Origin: Corynebacterium sp. 74A
GTDB taxonomy: Bacteria; Actinomycetota; Actinomycetes; Mycobacteriales; Mycobacteriaceae
Assembly: GCF_008930665.1 (NCBI RefSeq)
Contig: NZ_PQMG01000002.1
Span: forward strand, 248,001-312,000
Direction of reading: 5' to 3'
Length of the DNA: 64,000 nt
Shown: in pieces, positions 45,571 through 54,528 of the stretch
Numbering within the stretch: the stretch's first letter is position 1
Layout of the letters: every line of letters starts with the position of its first letter
The notes under the pieces: generated by a model
Told to the model about the DNA's origin: nothing
What the model saw: the letters and a program-made list of their open reading frames with translations, nothing else
The model's database searches: none
Made by a program: the position numbers and the translations under genes

Positions 45571-47238
45571 ATGACCTCAGCACTGCGCCGCCGCCTGCTC
45601 ACCCTCTGCGCCACGCTCGCGCTCGTGCCCACCGCCACCGCCCAGGCCGTGAGCGACAGCCCGCAGCCGGTTCTTCCCGACTCCCCTGGCCCCCGCGCCT
45701 GTGTGCCGCATCTGGGTAATCCGGCCCAGGGCTATGGGCAGTTCCCCTTGGGGCTGGTGCCGCCGGATTTCGGCGATGTGGGCTATGAGGACTTGCCGGT
45801 GGTCGATCCCGCGGGACTTCCCGAGGAGGTGGTGCTGCGCGATAATACCCAGGGCTTTAATGACAAGGTGGAGGTGGCGCTGCGCCACGGCGAGCTTGCC
45901 GTGCGCCATGTGGGAGATCCGGTCTGGCGGCAGCTGCCCACTCCCGAATGCCTGCGCGGGGAGATCGTGGGCATCTCGCTCAACGAAGATGCGCTGGTCG
46001 CCCTCGATGACGCGGGCTGGATGTACACCCTGTCTAATCTCTTATCCAGCCCCAGCCGCTGGGGCTGGATCCGGGCCTGGGGTGGGCCGGTCTGGCTAGG
46101 TAAGGGGCATCGCTCTCCCACCACGGAGCCTGGCCGCTGGGCGCTGAGCGTGATCGGCACCCACACCGACCGCTGGTATGACACCCCCGATGGCAAGCAG
46201 CAGCCGATTTCTTTGGCGAAGGTCACCCAGGTGGTGGCGCTGAGCGAGGATGGCTCGCGGATCTACACCCTCGATCCGTGGCTGGCCCGCGACTACTCCT
46301 ATGAGGTGGGCACCCCACTGAACTCGCGTTTCCGCGTGCACAGCATCAGTGCTGGCGGCTCGGTCATCTTTGTCACCAATAAGTACGGCGATATGTACAC
46401 TCGCCTTTCGGATTTTGATATCAACGGCTCCGATCCGGCCCAGTTCCGCTACACGTGGGGCGAGGATGCTCGCCCCGCCGCGCCCGATGCGCTGCGCCAC
46501 CGGCTGGATCCTCGCACCGCCCCGATTGGGCTGCCAGCCGAGGACTGGGCCCAGCAGCCGCATATTCCCGGCGAGATCACCGACCGCATCTCTATCCACT
46601 CCACCGCCGCTGGTTCGGCGCAGCGGGAATTGCGGGTCGAGGGCCGCCACGCAGGCCGCACCGGCTACTGGCATAAGCAGCTGCGCGCCAGCGAGTGGGA
46701 GTTCACCTCCACCGACGTGCCCTTGCAGGGCACGCTGCTGGAGAACTCCTCCTATGATCGCTCCCACGAGACTCTCGCCCCTGCCTCGCCCTTCTCCTAT
46801 GCGGGATCGCTCAGCGACGCCGCCCGCCTGGAGGTAGATGAGTTTGCTTATGCCTCGCCCTCCCGCGAGGTGGACCTGCAGATCAACGGGCGCCGCTATC
46901 CCCTCGTGCTGCACACTATCGATGGCCGTCTCGGCTCGGCGCTGAGTATGCGCACCTTGCCCATCGAGGGTGAGTTTGGGCCACGCCCGGCGGGGCTGGT
47001 GCAGGCTGTGCCGCGCAACTATATGGCCGCCTTTGAGGTGCCCGAGGCCACCCGCAGCGCCGCGGCCAGCGATCCCGCCCTGACGCGCTTCCTGCGGGAC
47101 TATCTGGGCGATGAGCAGTTCCATCAGGTGTATCTGAAGGTCACCCCGAACACCATGGAGATCATCAACTCCCCGGTGCAGAATCTGGCGGCCCCGCTCA
47201 TCAGCGACACCGCCACGCTGCACGCCGTAGAGCGCTAG
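45571..47238 (+). CDS. Large secreted protein of unknown function
   Basis: This 555-residue protein has a clear signal peptide (RRRLLTLCATLALVPTATAQA) and then no membrane span or anchor. The first half has repeating short strand-turn units with W and D/G turns (DALVALDDAGWMYTLSNLL, QVVALSEDGSRIYTLDPWL, GSVIFVTNKYGDMYTRLSD), which suggest a beta-propeller. The second half is beta-rich (RTGYWHKQL, EVDLQINGRRYPLVLHTIDG). I do not recognise the family. It shares strand and likely transcript with the secreted hydrolase upstream and ends at the terminator at 47260-47297. Confidence 0.75.
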   Translation: MTSALRRRLLTLCATLALVPTATAQAVSDSPQPVLPDSPGPRACVPHLGNPAQGYGQFPLGLVPPDFGDVGYEDLPVVDPAGLPEEVVLRDNTQGFNDKVEVALRHGELAVRHVGDPVWRQLPTPECLRGEIVGISLNEDALVALDDAGWMYTLSNLLSSPSRWGWIRAWGGPVWLGKGHRSPTTEPGRWALSVIGTHTDRWYDTPDGKQQPISLAKVTQVVALSEDGSRIYTLDPWLARDYSYEVGTPLNSRFRVHSISAGGSVIFVTNKYGDMYTRLSDFDINGSDPAQFRYTWGEDARPAAPDALRHRLDPRTAPIGLPAEDWAQQPHIPGEITDRISIHSTAAGSAQRELRVEGRHAGRTGYWHKQLRASEWEFTSTDVPLQGTLLENSSYDRSHETLAPASPFSYAGSLSDAARLEVDEFAYASPSREVDLQINGRRYPLVLHTIDGRLGSALSMRTLPIEGEFGPRPAGLVQAVPRNYMAAFEVPEATRSAAASDPALTRFLRDYLGDEQFHQVYLKVTPNTMEIINSPVQNLAAPLISDTATLHAVER

Positions 47239-47259
47239 CCGCACGCCCTCGGGCACAGC

Positions 47260-47297
47260 AAAAACCTCCCCAGCACCTACAGTGCGGGGAGGTTTTT
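47260..47297. terminator. Bidirectional terminator between the secreted-protein gene and rplL
   Basis: AAAAACCTCCCC (47260-47271) and CGGGGAGGTTTTT (47285-47297) form a stem with T tracts on both strands. It serves both converging transcripts. Confidence 0.9.
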
Positions 47298-47354
47298 AGG
47301 CATGTACCTTCTCACGCTGCCACGCGCGGCGGCAGCGGAGAAAAGGAAATGACC

Positions 47355-47741
47355 TTACTTGAGGGAGACCTTAGCGCCGGCATCCTCGAGCTTGGTCTTG
47401 GCAGCCTCAGCGTCGTCCTTGTTAGCGCCCTCGATGATAGCCTTCGGAGCGGACTCAACGAGCTCCTTGGCTTCCTTCAGACCCAGGCCGGAGACGATCT
47501 CACGGACAGCCTTAATAACGCCGATCTTCTTGGAGCCAGCGTCCTCGAGAACGACGTCGAACTCGTCCTTCTCCTCAGCAGCAGCGGCACCCTCAGCGCC
47601 CGGAGCAGCAGCAACAGCGGCAACCGGAGCAGCGGCGGTGACGTCGAAGACCTCTTCGAATTCCTTAACGAACTCGGAGAGCTCGATGAGGGTCATTTCC
47701 TTGAAAGCTTCAATGAGCTCGTCCTTGGTGAGCTTAGCCAT
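47355..47741 (-). CDS. rplL: 50S ribosomal protein L7/L12
   Basis: L7/L12 forms the flexible stalk that recruits translation GTPases. The 128-residue protein has the N-terminal dimerisation helix pair ([32 protein letters not shown]), an Ala-rich hinge, and the C-terminal domain [26 protein letters not shown]...[14 protein letters not shown]. It follows rplJ after 140 bp and ends at the terminator at 47260-47297. Confidence 0.98.
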   Translation of the reverse strand: MAKLTKDELIEAFKEMTLIELSEFVKEFEEVFDVTAAAPVAAVAAAPGAEGAAAAEEKDEFDVVLEDAGSKKIGVIKAVREIVSGLGLKEAKELVESAPKAIIEGANKDDAEAAKTKLEDAGAKVSLK

Positions 47742-47881
47742 GATGGCAATCCTTTCGGTAGTGTTCCTCCCCAGCGGTGGCGCTAGTGCGCGGCCGCCGA
47801 GGTGAATCTAGGTGTAATGAGTGTGTACTTTCGCGGTATGTCGCCGCCGGGATGACGTCGACAAGCTGCAAAAGTTCAGGG

Positions 47882-48397
47882 TTAGTCTTCCTTCTTCTCC
47901 TGCAGCGCGACAGCGAGTCGAGCCACCTGAGAAGCGGGAGCGTTGAACAGGCCAGCGGCCTTTGCCAAGCTGCCCTTCATGGCGCCGGCCAGCTTCGCGA
48001 GGGTGACCTCGCGGTTGTCCAGGTCAGCGATAGCGGAGACCTGCTCAGCATTGAGCGCGTCACCGTCCATGAAGCCACCCTTGATGACGAAAGCCTTGTT
48101 GTCTTCGCCGAACTTCTTCATCGCCTTGGCAGCGTCAACTGCCTCGCCCTTAACGAAGGCGACTGCGGTGGGTCCGGTGAAAACATCGTCGAGGCCCTCG
48201 ACGCCGGCATCCTTGAGAGCCAGCTTCATCAGGGTGTTCTTGGCGACGGAGTACTGGACATCTTCGCCGAGCGAACGACGCAGTTCAGTCATCTGAGCCA
48301 CGGACAGGCCGCGGTACTCACTGACGAAAATGGAGTCTGCGTTCTCAAAGCGAGCCTTGAGCTCCGCAAGATCCGATGCGTTCTTCGGGTTAGCCAT
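47882..48397 (-). CDS. rplJ: 50S ribosomal protein L10
   Basis: L10 anchors the L7/L12 stalk and represses its own operon by binding the leader. The 171-residue protein begins [17 protein letters not shown] and contains [20 protein letters not shown] and [13 protein letters not shown], both family signatures. The ATG at 48397 has GAAGGAGG upstream, which decides it over a frame reaching 48451. A structured leader with an attenuator-like hairpin precedes it. Confidence 0.97.
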   Translation of the reverse strand: MANPKNASDLAELKARFENADSIFVSEYRGLSVAQMTELRRSLGEDVQYSVAKNTLMKLALKDAGVEGLDDVFTGPTAVAFVKGEAVDAAKAMKKFGEDNKAFVIKGGFMDGDALNAEQVSAIADLDNREVTLAKLAGAMKGSLAKAAGLFNAPASQVARLAVALQEKKED

Positions 48398-48645
48398 TAC
48401 TTCGCCTCCTTCCTCAATATGTCTTGTGTCGTTTCCGCCGAGGCTTCCCACAGATGCAGAAAGCCCCGTGCAAGAGCACAGGGCATATCCCTTTCACTAC
48501 TGAAAGGCATGATTCCAAGTGTCTCCTGCGTGGGCCGGCTGAAGCACTTCAGCACCTTCGACCCGCCCCGGCTGGGCGGATGACCGACGGTCTTCGGTGA
48601 AACTTGTCGCGACCCGCCGATGAGGCGAGCCGCTCAAACTTCGAC
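48398..48645 (-). ncRNA. Probable L10 (rplJ) leader with attenuator hairpin
   Basis: On the minus strand, GCCCTGTGC-TCTT-GCACGGGGC (48463-48484) followed by TTTCT is an intrinsic-terminator-like hairpin about 65 nt before the rplJ start. Upstream, the GAAGACCGTCGG and GGCCCACGCAGG segments fit the purine-rich kink-turn/stem pattern of L10 leaders that bind the L10-(L12)4 complex. Attenuation by free L10 is the likely mechanism (inference). Confidence 0.6.
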
Positions 48646-48650
48646 TGCTT

Positions 48651-48680
48651 AACCTATCCCCTTGTCGCTGCAGAAGTCAA
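48651..48680 (-). promoter_or_regulatory. Probable rplJL promoter
   Basis: On the minus strand TTGACT (48675-48680) and TAGGTT (48651-48656) are 18 bp apart. Transcription would start near 48644, just before the L10 leader. A GCGTCGATAAGCG copy lies 18 bp upstream of the -35. Confidence 0.65.
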
Positions 48681-48698
48681 ATATGCTCAGCGTTCCTT

Positions 48699-48711
48699 CG
48701 CTTATCGACGC
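48699..48711 (-). repeat. GCGTCGATAAGCG copy upstream of rplJ
   Basis: Exact 13-bp copy on the minus strand, placed at about -55 to -67 relative to the inferred rplJL start, and 121 bp upstream of the divergent exonuclease gene. Confidence 0.7.
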
Positions 48712-48831
48712 TTGCAGCCCCACACCCCACCGGCCCTCGCACACCCGTGCGCCCAGCAGCGCCCGCCGTCCACCCTGGGGCCTACACTCACAGATGTCCA
48801 CCCGCTACCAACTGCCTTCAGGAGATCTGCC

Positions 48832-49479
48832 ATGCCCGCCACCCCGGCCCATAGGCCCTATGCGGATGTGGAATTCGCTGTGGTCGATCTAGAGACCACC
48901 GGGCTGGGCGTTCGTGACAGGGTGGTGGAAATCGGGGTGGTCATCAGCGATGCGCGAGGGACGATCCTGCGGGAATGGGAAAGCCTCGTGCAGCCGGGCT
49001 GCGCCATTCCCACCACGGCGATCCATGGTATTAGCGCCGCCGATGTACGCGATGCCCCGCGCTTCGCCGAGGTGGCCGCCGAGCTGGCCGAGCTGCTCGA
49101 TCAGCGCGTCCTCGTCGCCCATAATGCACCCTTTGATCTGCGCTTTTTGCGCCGCGAGTTTGCGGCGGTGGAGGTGGAATTCGCGCCGCTTCGCTGCCAC
49201 TACCTCGATACCTGCGCGCTCGGACGCGCGGCTTATCCCAGTTCCCCTTCTCGCAGCCTGCGCACCCTCTTAGAGATGGCCGGCATTGACAATGCCGCCG
49301 CACACACCGCGCTCGCTGATGCGCGCGCCACCGCCGAACTGCTCGCCGCCTGCATGCAACGGCTAGAGCTAGCGCCACCCACCGAGGTCTTTGCCTTTCA
49401 CCATGCGCTCAACCCCGCGCTCCGCGCGATGGCCGCGCCCCGCTATCCCCGCCGCCACCGGCGCACCTCAGCGACATAA
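48832..49479 (+). CDS. DEDDh 3'-5' exonuclease (DnaQ-like)
   Basis: This 216-residue exonuclease-superfamily protein resembles the DNA polymerase III epsilon subunit. Exo I is VVDLETTGL with Asp and Glu for metal binding, Exo II is HNAPFDLRFL, and Exo III is HTALADARATAEL, containing His and Asp. I start at the ATG at 48832, 8 nt after AGGAG; the longer frame to 48604 overlaps the rplJ leader. Stand-alone proteins of this class take part in DNA repair or proofreading. It is divergent from rplJ. Confidence 0.9.
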   Translation: MPATPAHRPYADVEFAVVDLETTGLGVRDRVVEIGVVISDARGTILREWESLVQPGCAIPTTAIHGISAADVRDAPRFAEVAAELAELLDQRVLVAHNAPFDLRFLRREFAAVEVEFAPLRCHYLDTCALGRAAYPSSPSRSLRTLLEMAGIDNAAAHTALADARATAELLAACMQRLELAPPTEVFAFHHALNPALRAMAAPRYPRRHRRTSAT

Positions 49480-49555
49480 GTGCGGAGTACCGCCGCTGAG
49501 CAGCCACCCGGACAAAGTGTGACTCAGAATACTTTTACTTCGCTAGAGTGAAACT

Positions 49556-52285
49556 ATGAGCCCCCAGCACACTCCCGCAGCACAGCCCTCCCGTGGCGCG
49601 GATAACACCGCCGCCTGGGACGCGGATGTGATCCTCTATGACGGCAGCGTGGCCACCGTCCGCGCAGTACGCGACAGCGACCGCCCGCTGCTGGTGGAGT
49701 TTTATACGCGCGTCTCCGATGCCTCGAAATACTTGCGGTTCTTTAGCGCCCACCCCACCCTCAGCGAGAGCGATTTGGACTCTTGGGTGCAGGTGGATCA
49801 CCGCGATACGGTCACGCTGGTGCTCACCATGCGCGAGCAGATTATCGCCACCGCCCACTACGAGGTGGTGGACAAGCTCCTACCGCAGCGCGTGGCCGAT
49901 GTGTCCTTCTTGGTCCAGGACGATGCCCAAGGCAAAGGCGCGGCCAATATTTTGCTCGAACATCTGGCACAGGCGGGCCGCGATAATAAGGTCGAGCGCT
50001 TCTTCGCGGAGATGCTCACCCAGAACCGTGCGATGGTGCACGTCTTTCGCCGCGCCGGCTATGAGGTTCGTCCTGAACTGGAGGACGGTTTTATCACCGT
50101 CGATTTTCACATCGATCCCACCGACCGCTCCCGCGAGGTGATGCTGCAACGCGAGCAGAAATCCGAGGCCGCCGCGATTTCGCGACTGCTGCGCCCGCGC
50201 TCCGTAGCGGTGGTGGGCGATAGCGACAGAATGCAGGCCTTCATTAGCCGCATCTTCTCCTCACATTTCCGGGGGCAGGTGCATGTGAGCACGGGGCCGG
50301 GGCACGCGCCCGCACCGGCGGCGGAGGATTCGGCACCGGCGGCCCCCGCAGCCCCCGATCTGCTCGCCGCCATTCCTGGCCCCATCGACTTGGTGGTGGC
50401 CCACTATGAGCAAGAGAGCTTTGACGCACTCTTGGCCACCGCCGCGGCGAAAGAGGCGACGGGCATCGTGGTGTTGGCGCGAGGCGAGAATCCCTCCTTG
50501 AGTAGCGAGGACGCCCACCACGTGCTGAGTGCGGCCCGCGCCCGCGGCATACGCGCCCTCGGCCCGGCTTCGCTCGGCCTGATCAATACTGACCCCGAGG
50601 TGAGCCTCAACGCCACCCCGGCACCCCTCCCGCAGCGTGGGCCGGTGGGACTGTTCACCCAGTCTGCCGGGGTGGCCACCCTAGCTCTCGCCCGCGCGGT
50701 GGAGCTCAACATCGGTATTAGTTCTTTTCTCGCCTCCGGCGCTTTCGCGGATGTCACCGGCAATGACGTGATCCAGTATTGGAGCGCAGATGAGGCCACC
50801 TCCATCGCGCTGCTGAGCCTCGACGCCATCGGCAACCCGCGCAAGTTCTTCCGGTTGCTCCGCCGCCTCGCCGTGGATAAGCATGTGGTGGTGTTTAGCC
50901 CCTCCCGCGCGTTGCGCTCGGCACTGCCCAGTGCCGAGGTTCACGATGCCGAGAGGCACAGCCTAGAGGTGCACGCCCCTGCCGCCGCCTTCGATGAAGT
51001 CATCCGCCGCACCGGGGCGATGGTGGTCTCCCGGCGCGACACCATGTTCGATATCGCGCGCATCCTCTCCTCCCAACCGGCGCCGCGCGGTCGCCAGGTA
51101 AAGGTGATCTCCAACTCGGCGGGCTTGAGCGAGCAGATGGCCCAGGCCGCGAGCCGTTTCGGGCTGGTGGCCGAGGCGGTCACCGTCCGCGGGGAACCAG
51201 TGGCGGGACTGGTCGCCGCCACCGCGGAGGCCCTACGTGGCGGCTGCGATGCGGTGCTGTGTGCCGCGGTAGAGATCAGCGAGCCGATCATCGCCCCCGT
51301 GCTGCCGCAGCTGCACGCCCTCGCCGCCGATGCCGCTATTCCGCTCCTTGCCGCCGTGGTGGGCTTCGATGAGCGTCTTGCCTACCTCTCTGCGGACACT
51401 GGGTGCTCTGGGGTGCCGCTCTTTCGGAACTATGCCGATGCCCTCGAGGCGCTCGGGGTGATCGTGGATACCGCCGAGATCAAGGCGAAGCAGCGTTATG
51501 AGCAGCCGGATAGCGCCGGGTTCGACCGCGGACGTGCCACCGCCGTGATCGAGCGCGCGCTCGCGGCCGCGCCGGAGGGCGGGGCACTCAGCGATGAGGA
51601 CTGTGCGGAGCTGTTGTCCTGCTATGGCATTGAGCTGGTGCACTGGGAGCCGGCCCGCACAGTGGATGAGGCCCACTCCGCCGCTGAGGGCTTCGGCTGG
51701 AATGTGGTGCTGAAAGCCACCGCCGCCCAGGTGCGCGGCCGCCCGGAGCTACACACCATTCATCGCGCGATCAACGATCTTGCCTCCTTGCGCCGCGCCT
51801 GGGATGCGCTCGGCCAGCTGGGCGTGGAGCTGGGGCTGGCCGCCACCGCCGAGGAGGCCGTCCAGGTCCTGCACCCGGTGGTGCAGCCGACGGTGTCCAC
51901 CGGCACTGCGGTGAATGTGCGCGGTATCGAAAACCCCGTGCTGGGCCCGATGATCTCGCTGGGGCTGACCTCGGCCGCGGCGGTGTTGAATGAGGATCGT
52001 CGCTGGTGCACCCCTCCCCTGAGCGAGACGGAGGCCCGCGCCATGATCACCCACCTTGCCACTGCCCCACTGCTCACCGGCTATCGCGGCACAGAGGCCA
52101 CCGACATCAGCGCGCTGCAGCGCATTATTGTGCAGCTCGCCCAGTTGAAGGACGATCTGGCTAGCGTCGCGGAGATCGAACTCACGCCAGTGATCGCCAG
52201 CCCCCACGGCGCCCAGGTGGTGGGGGCCCGCGCGGTGGTGCAGCCACAGTCCCGCTCCCGCGATCCCCTGATTCGAGCGATGTGA
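49556..52285 (+). CDS. GNAT acetyltransferase fused to an NDP-forming acyl-CoA synthetase-like region (Pat-type)
   Basis: The 909-residue protein begins with a GNAT domain (~25-190) whose acetyl-CoA loop is QDDAQGKGAA (121-130), followed by HVFRRAGYEV. A CoA-binding/Rossmann region (LLRPRSVAVVGDSDRMQAFI), a succinyl-CoA-ligase-like core (VGLFTQSAGVATLALARAVE) and a C-terminal ATP-grasp region (ELLSCYGIELVHWEPARTVDEA) follow. This GNAT-first order is that of actinobacterial protein lysine acetyltransferases, which acetylate and silence acetyl-CoA synthetase. AcuC, a deacetylase, follows 6 bp downstream. Protein acetylation is inferred from architecture and neighbour. Confidence 0.85.
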   Translation: MSPQHTPAAQPSRGADNTAAWDADVILYDGSVATVRAVRDSDRPLLVEFYTRVSDASKYLRFFSAHPTLSESDLDSWVQVDHRDTVTLVLTMREQIIATAHYEVVDKLLPQRVADVSFLVQDDAQGKGAANILLEHLAQAGRDNKVERFFAEMLTQNRAMVHVFRRAGYEVRPELEDGFITVDFHIDPTDRSREVMLQREQKSEAAAISRLLRPRSVAVVGDSDRMQAFISRIFSSHFRGQVHVSTGPGHAPAPAAEDSAPAAPAAPDLLAAIPGPIDLVVAHYEQESFDALLATAAAKEATGIVVLARGENPSLSSEDAHHVLSAARARGIRALGPASLGLINTDPEVSLNATPAPLPQRGPVGLFTQSAGVATLALARAVELNIGISSFLASGAFADVTGNDVIQYWSADEATSIALLSLDAIGNPRKFFRLLRRLAVDKHVVVFSPSRALRSALPSAEVHDAERHSLEVHAPAAAFDEVIRRTGAMVVSRRDTMFDIARILSSQPAPRGRQVKVISNSAGLSEQMAQAASRFGLVAEAVTVRGEPVAGLVAATAEALRGGCDAVLCAAVEISEPIIAPVLPQLHALAADAAIPLLAAVVGFDERLAYLSADTGCSGVPLFRNYADALEALGVIVDTAEIKAKQRYEQPDSAGFDRGRATAVIERALAAAPEGGALSDEDCAELLSCYGIELVHWEPARTVDEAHSAAEGFGWNVVLKATAAQVRGRPELHTIHRAINDLASLRRAWDALGQLGVELGLAATAEEAVQVLHPVVQPTVSTGTAVNVRGIENPVLGPMISLGLTSAAAVLNEDRRWCTPPLSETEARAMITHLATAPLLTGYRGTEATDISALQRIIVQLAQLKDDLASVAEIELTPVIASPHGAQVVGARAVVQPQSRSRDPLIRAM

Positions 52286-52291
52286 TGCGCC

Positions 52292-53446
52292 ATGTCCCGA
52301 CCTGTGTTGCTGCACTCGGAAACGTTATTCAACTATAGCTTTGGGCGCCAGCACCCCATGGGCCCAGACCGGGTACGGCTGGCCGTGGAGCTGGCGGACT
52401 ATCTTGGCGTGCTGCCGCTCTTTGATACCGCCGTTCCGCTGCCCCAGCACCGCGAACAGGCGCGCCGGATCCACGACCCCGACTATCTGGCGGCTCTCGG
52501 CCAGCTCACTCCCAATCCCAGCTATGGCTGGGGCACCGAGGACAATCCCCTCGCCGCCGGGATCCACGAGGTAGCGCTCGATATCGTGGCCGCATCCACC
52601 ACCGCCGCGCAGCTGGTGTGGGAGGGCCACTGCACGCGGGCGGTCAATATTGCCGGCGGGCTCCACCACGCGCAGCGACGGGGAATTTCTGGTTTTTGCA
52701 TGCTTAACGACGCCGCCGCGGCCATTGAGTGGCTGCTGCGCCATGGCGCCCAGCGGGTGGCCTATGTGGACGTCGATGCCCACCACGGCGATGGGGTGGA
52801 GCAGATGTTTTGGGATGATCCACGGGTGCTCACGATCTCAGTCCACGAATCGGGGCTGTATCTTTTCCCCGGCACCGGATTCGCCGGGGATATCGGTGGA
52901 CCTCAGGCCCTAGGCACCGCGGTCAATGTGGCCGTGGAAAAAGACATCACGGATCGGGAATGGCTGCGCGCAGTACACGGCATCATCCCGCCGCTGCTTC
53001 AGCGCTTCGCCCCAGAGATCATCATTTCCCAGCATGGTGCCGACCCGCATCGCGCCGACCCGCTGACTCACATGGGGCTGTCGGTCAACGCCATGGAGAT
53101 GACCGCGCGCTCGGTGCGGCGGTGGGCGGATCGCTATGCCCAGGGCCGCTGGGTGGCCTTGGGCGGTGGCGGCTATCACCGGGACTCGCTGGCTCGCAGC
53201 TGGGCGGCGCTCGTGGCCGTAGTCGCTGGGGTGGAGCTCGACATGGCCACGCCCATGCCCGCCGGATGGGAGAGCAGGGTGCATCGCCACGGGGTGGTGC
53301 CTACCTCGACCACGCTGGGCGATTCGTGGGCCGATCTGGCGGGGGTGGAGCCCACCGAAGTCATCGGCGGGCAGCGCTGCCAGGCCATGGTGGCGACCTC
53401 CAAGGCGGTATTTCCCTATTGGGGTATCGCCGCCTATCCGAGTTAA
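52292..53446 (+). CDS. acuC: AcuC-type protein deacetylase (histone deacetylase family)
   Basis: This zinc-dependent deacetylase of 384 residues matches Bacillus AcuC in length. The catalytic core is readable: GFCMLNDAAAAIEWLL, VDVDAHHGDGVEQMFWDDPRVLTISVHESG, and SQHGADPHRADPLTHMGLS, holding the His pair and the Asp/His/Asp zinc ligands. In Bacillus acuABC and in actinobacteria AcuC removes acetyl groups from acetyl-CoA synthetase. It starts 6 bp after the Pat-type acetyltransferase stop, so writer and eraser share one transcript. Confidence 0.92.
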   Translation: MSRPVLLHSETLFNYSFGRQHPMGPDRVRLAVELADYLGVLPLFDTAVPLPQHREQARRIHDPDYLAALGQLTPNPSYGWGTEDNPLAAGIHEVALDIVAASTTAAQLVWEGHCTRAVNIAGGLHHAQRRGISGFCMLNDAAAAIEWLLRHGAQRVAYVDVDAHHGDGVEQMFWDDPRVLTISVHESGLYLFPGTGFAGDIGGPQALGTAVNVAVEKDITDREWLRAVHGIIPPLLQRFAPEIIISQHGADPHRADPLTHMGLSVNAMEMTARSVRRWADRYAQGRWVALGGGGYHRDSLARSWAALVAVVAGVELDMATPMPAGWESRVHRHGVVPTSTTLGDSWADLAGVEPTEVIGGQRCQAMVATSKAVFPYWGIAAYPS

Positions 53447-53563
53447 GTAGGCCCACACCTAGTAGCGGTGACGGCCCCAACATGGGGCAAAGCTGAGAGA
53501 ACTATGCCCCCATGGCACCCCAGGAAGCGCGGTGCATTTATCACCCTCACAGAAATATGGGCC

Positions 53564-53577
53564 AGTTATCGATAACT
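53564..53577. repeat. 14-bp perfect palindrome AGTTATCGATAACT
   Basis: A perfect palindrome lies in the convergent gap between acuC and the GntR gene. It could be a protein-binding site, but it is not near a promoter. It shares the CGATAA core with the 13-bp repeat, possibly by chance. Confidence 0.35.
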
Positions 53578-53652
53578 AGACGCCTAGAAGTGCGCTAGAC
53601 CATAGTCCGCGCGGGCGGGGATCGCCACAATCGGTGGCGTTGCGATAGCGCG

Positions 53653-54339
53653 CTAGATATTGTCCGCTGCCGCCATTCTCAGATAGTCCAGATGTGCCTC
53701 CACCGCCTGCACCGCCCGCCGCACATCACGGGTGATGACCGCATCCGCGATGTCGATATGGCGTGCCGGCGCGGTCGCCGTCGAGCCATAGTGCGGCGCA
53801 TGCATATGCAACCCATTTACCCAGCACTGATCGCGCAGCCGCCCCAGCAATTCCACCCAACGCTGATTTCCCGTCAGCGATACCAGGTAGAGGTGAAAGT
53901 GATGATCCGCTTCGAGATAGTCGAACATGCCTCCAGCACTCGCCCCCGCCGACAGTTCATCGACATGGGCCGCATACTCCTCTACGTTCGCGACCTGCTC
54001 TGATGTGAGCCGCGCTGCCGCCACCGTGCGCACGGCCTCTACCTCCAAAAGCCGACGTAGCTGGTAGATCTCCCACACATCCGTACTGCCGAGCCGCACC
54101 ACGCGGAAACCACGATTACGCACCAGCTCCAGCAAGCCACGCTCCGCCAAGCTCATCATGGCCTCTCGCACCGGCGAGTTGGACACCTGCAGCTCCTTAG
54201 CCATGGCATTCGCCGAATAGATCTGCCCCACCTCCATATCTCCTTGCAACAGCAAGAGCCGAATATGTGTCTCCACCCACGCCTTATAGGTGCCCCACGA
54301 CTGCTCCTCCTCGCCACCAAGGCCCTCCACTGCGGACAT
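53653..54339 (-). CDS. GntR-family (FadR-like) transcriptional regulator
   Basis: In this 228-residue protein the N-terminal winged helix (LLLQGDMEVGQIYSANAMAKELQVSNSPVREAMMSLAERGLLE) has the GntR signature. The C-terminal all-helical FCD ligand domain contains ADHHFHLYLVSLTGNQRW, where histidines usually bind a metal. It is divergent from the alanine/sodium symporter gene, with an inverted repeat CCTCATA-N7-TATGAGG between them. Control of that transporter is likely. Confidence 0.9.
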   Translation of the reverse strand: MSAVEGLGGEEEQSWGTYKAWVETHIRLLLLQGDMEVGQIYSANAMAKELQVSNSPVREAMMSLAERGLLELVRNRGFRVVRLGSTDVWEIYQLRRLLEVEAVRTVAAARLTSEQVANVEEYAAHVDELSAGASAGGMFDYLEADHHFHLYLVSLTGNQRWVELLGRLRDQCWVNGLHMHAPHYGSTATAPARHIDIADAVITRDVRRAVQAVEAHLDYLRMAAADNI

Positions 54340-54356
54340 ACACGCCTCCTCTATAG

Positions 54357-54410
54357 CCTCATATCTGACGTATGAGGACCCATAACTTGTGCCTTTCGGT
54401 TATATATAAC
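54357..54410. promoter_or_regulatory. Candidate GntR operators between the regulator and the symporter
   Basis: CCTCATA (54357-54363) and TATGAGG (54371-54377) form a perfect 7-bp inverted repeat with 7-bp spacer. A second palindrome, GTTATATATAAC, lies at 54399-54410 and may overlap a -10 element. Both lie in the divergent promoter region. Confidence 0.5.
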
Positions 54411-54528
54411 ATAAACTGAGCTCCACGTCTCAGGGCCGTGTGCCTATGCAGTGAGGCACAAACTAGGCAAAGAAGACTGCACCACGGCGTCGCTCCGGCG
54501 CCGTGCGTGCTCATGTGAAAGGAGATTC

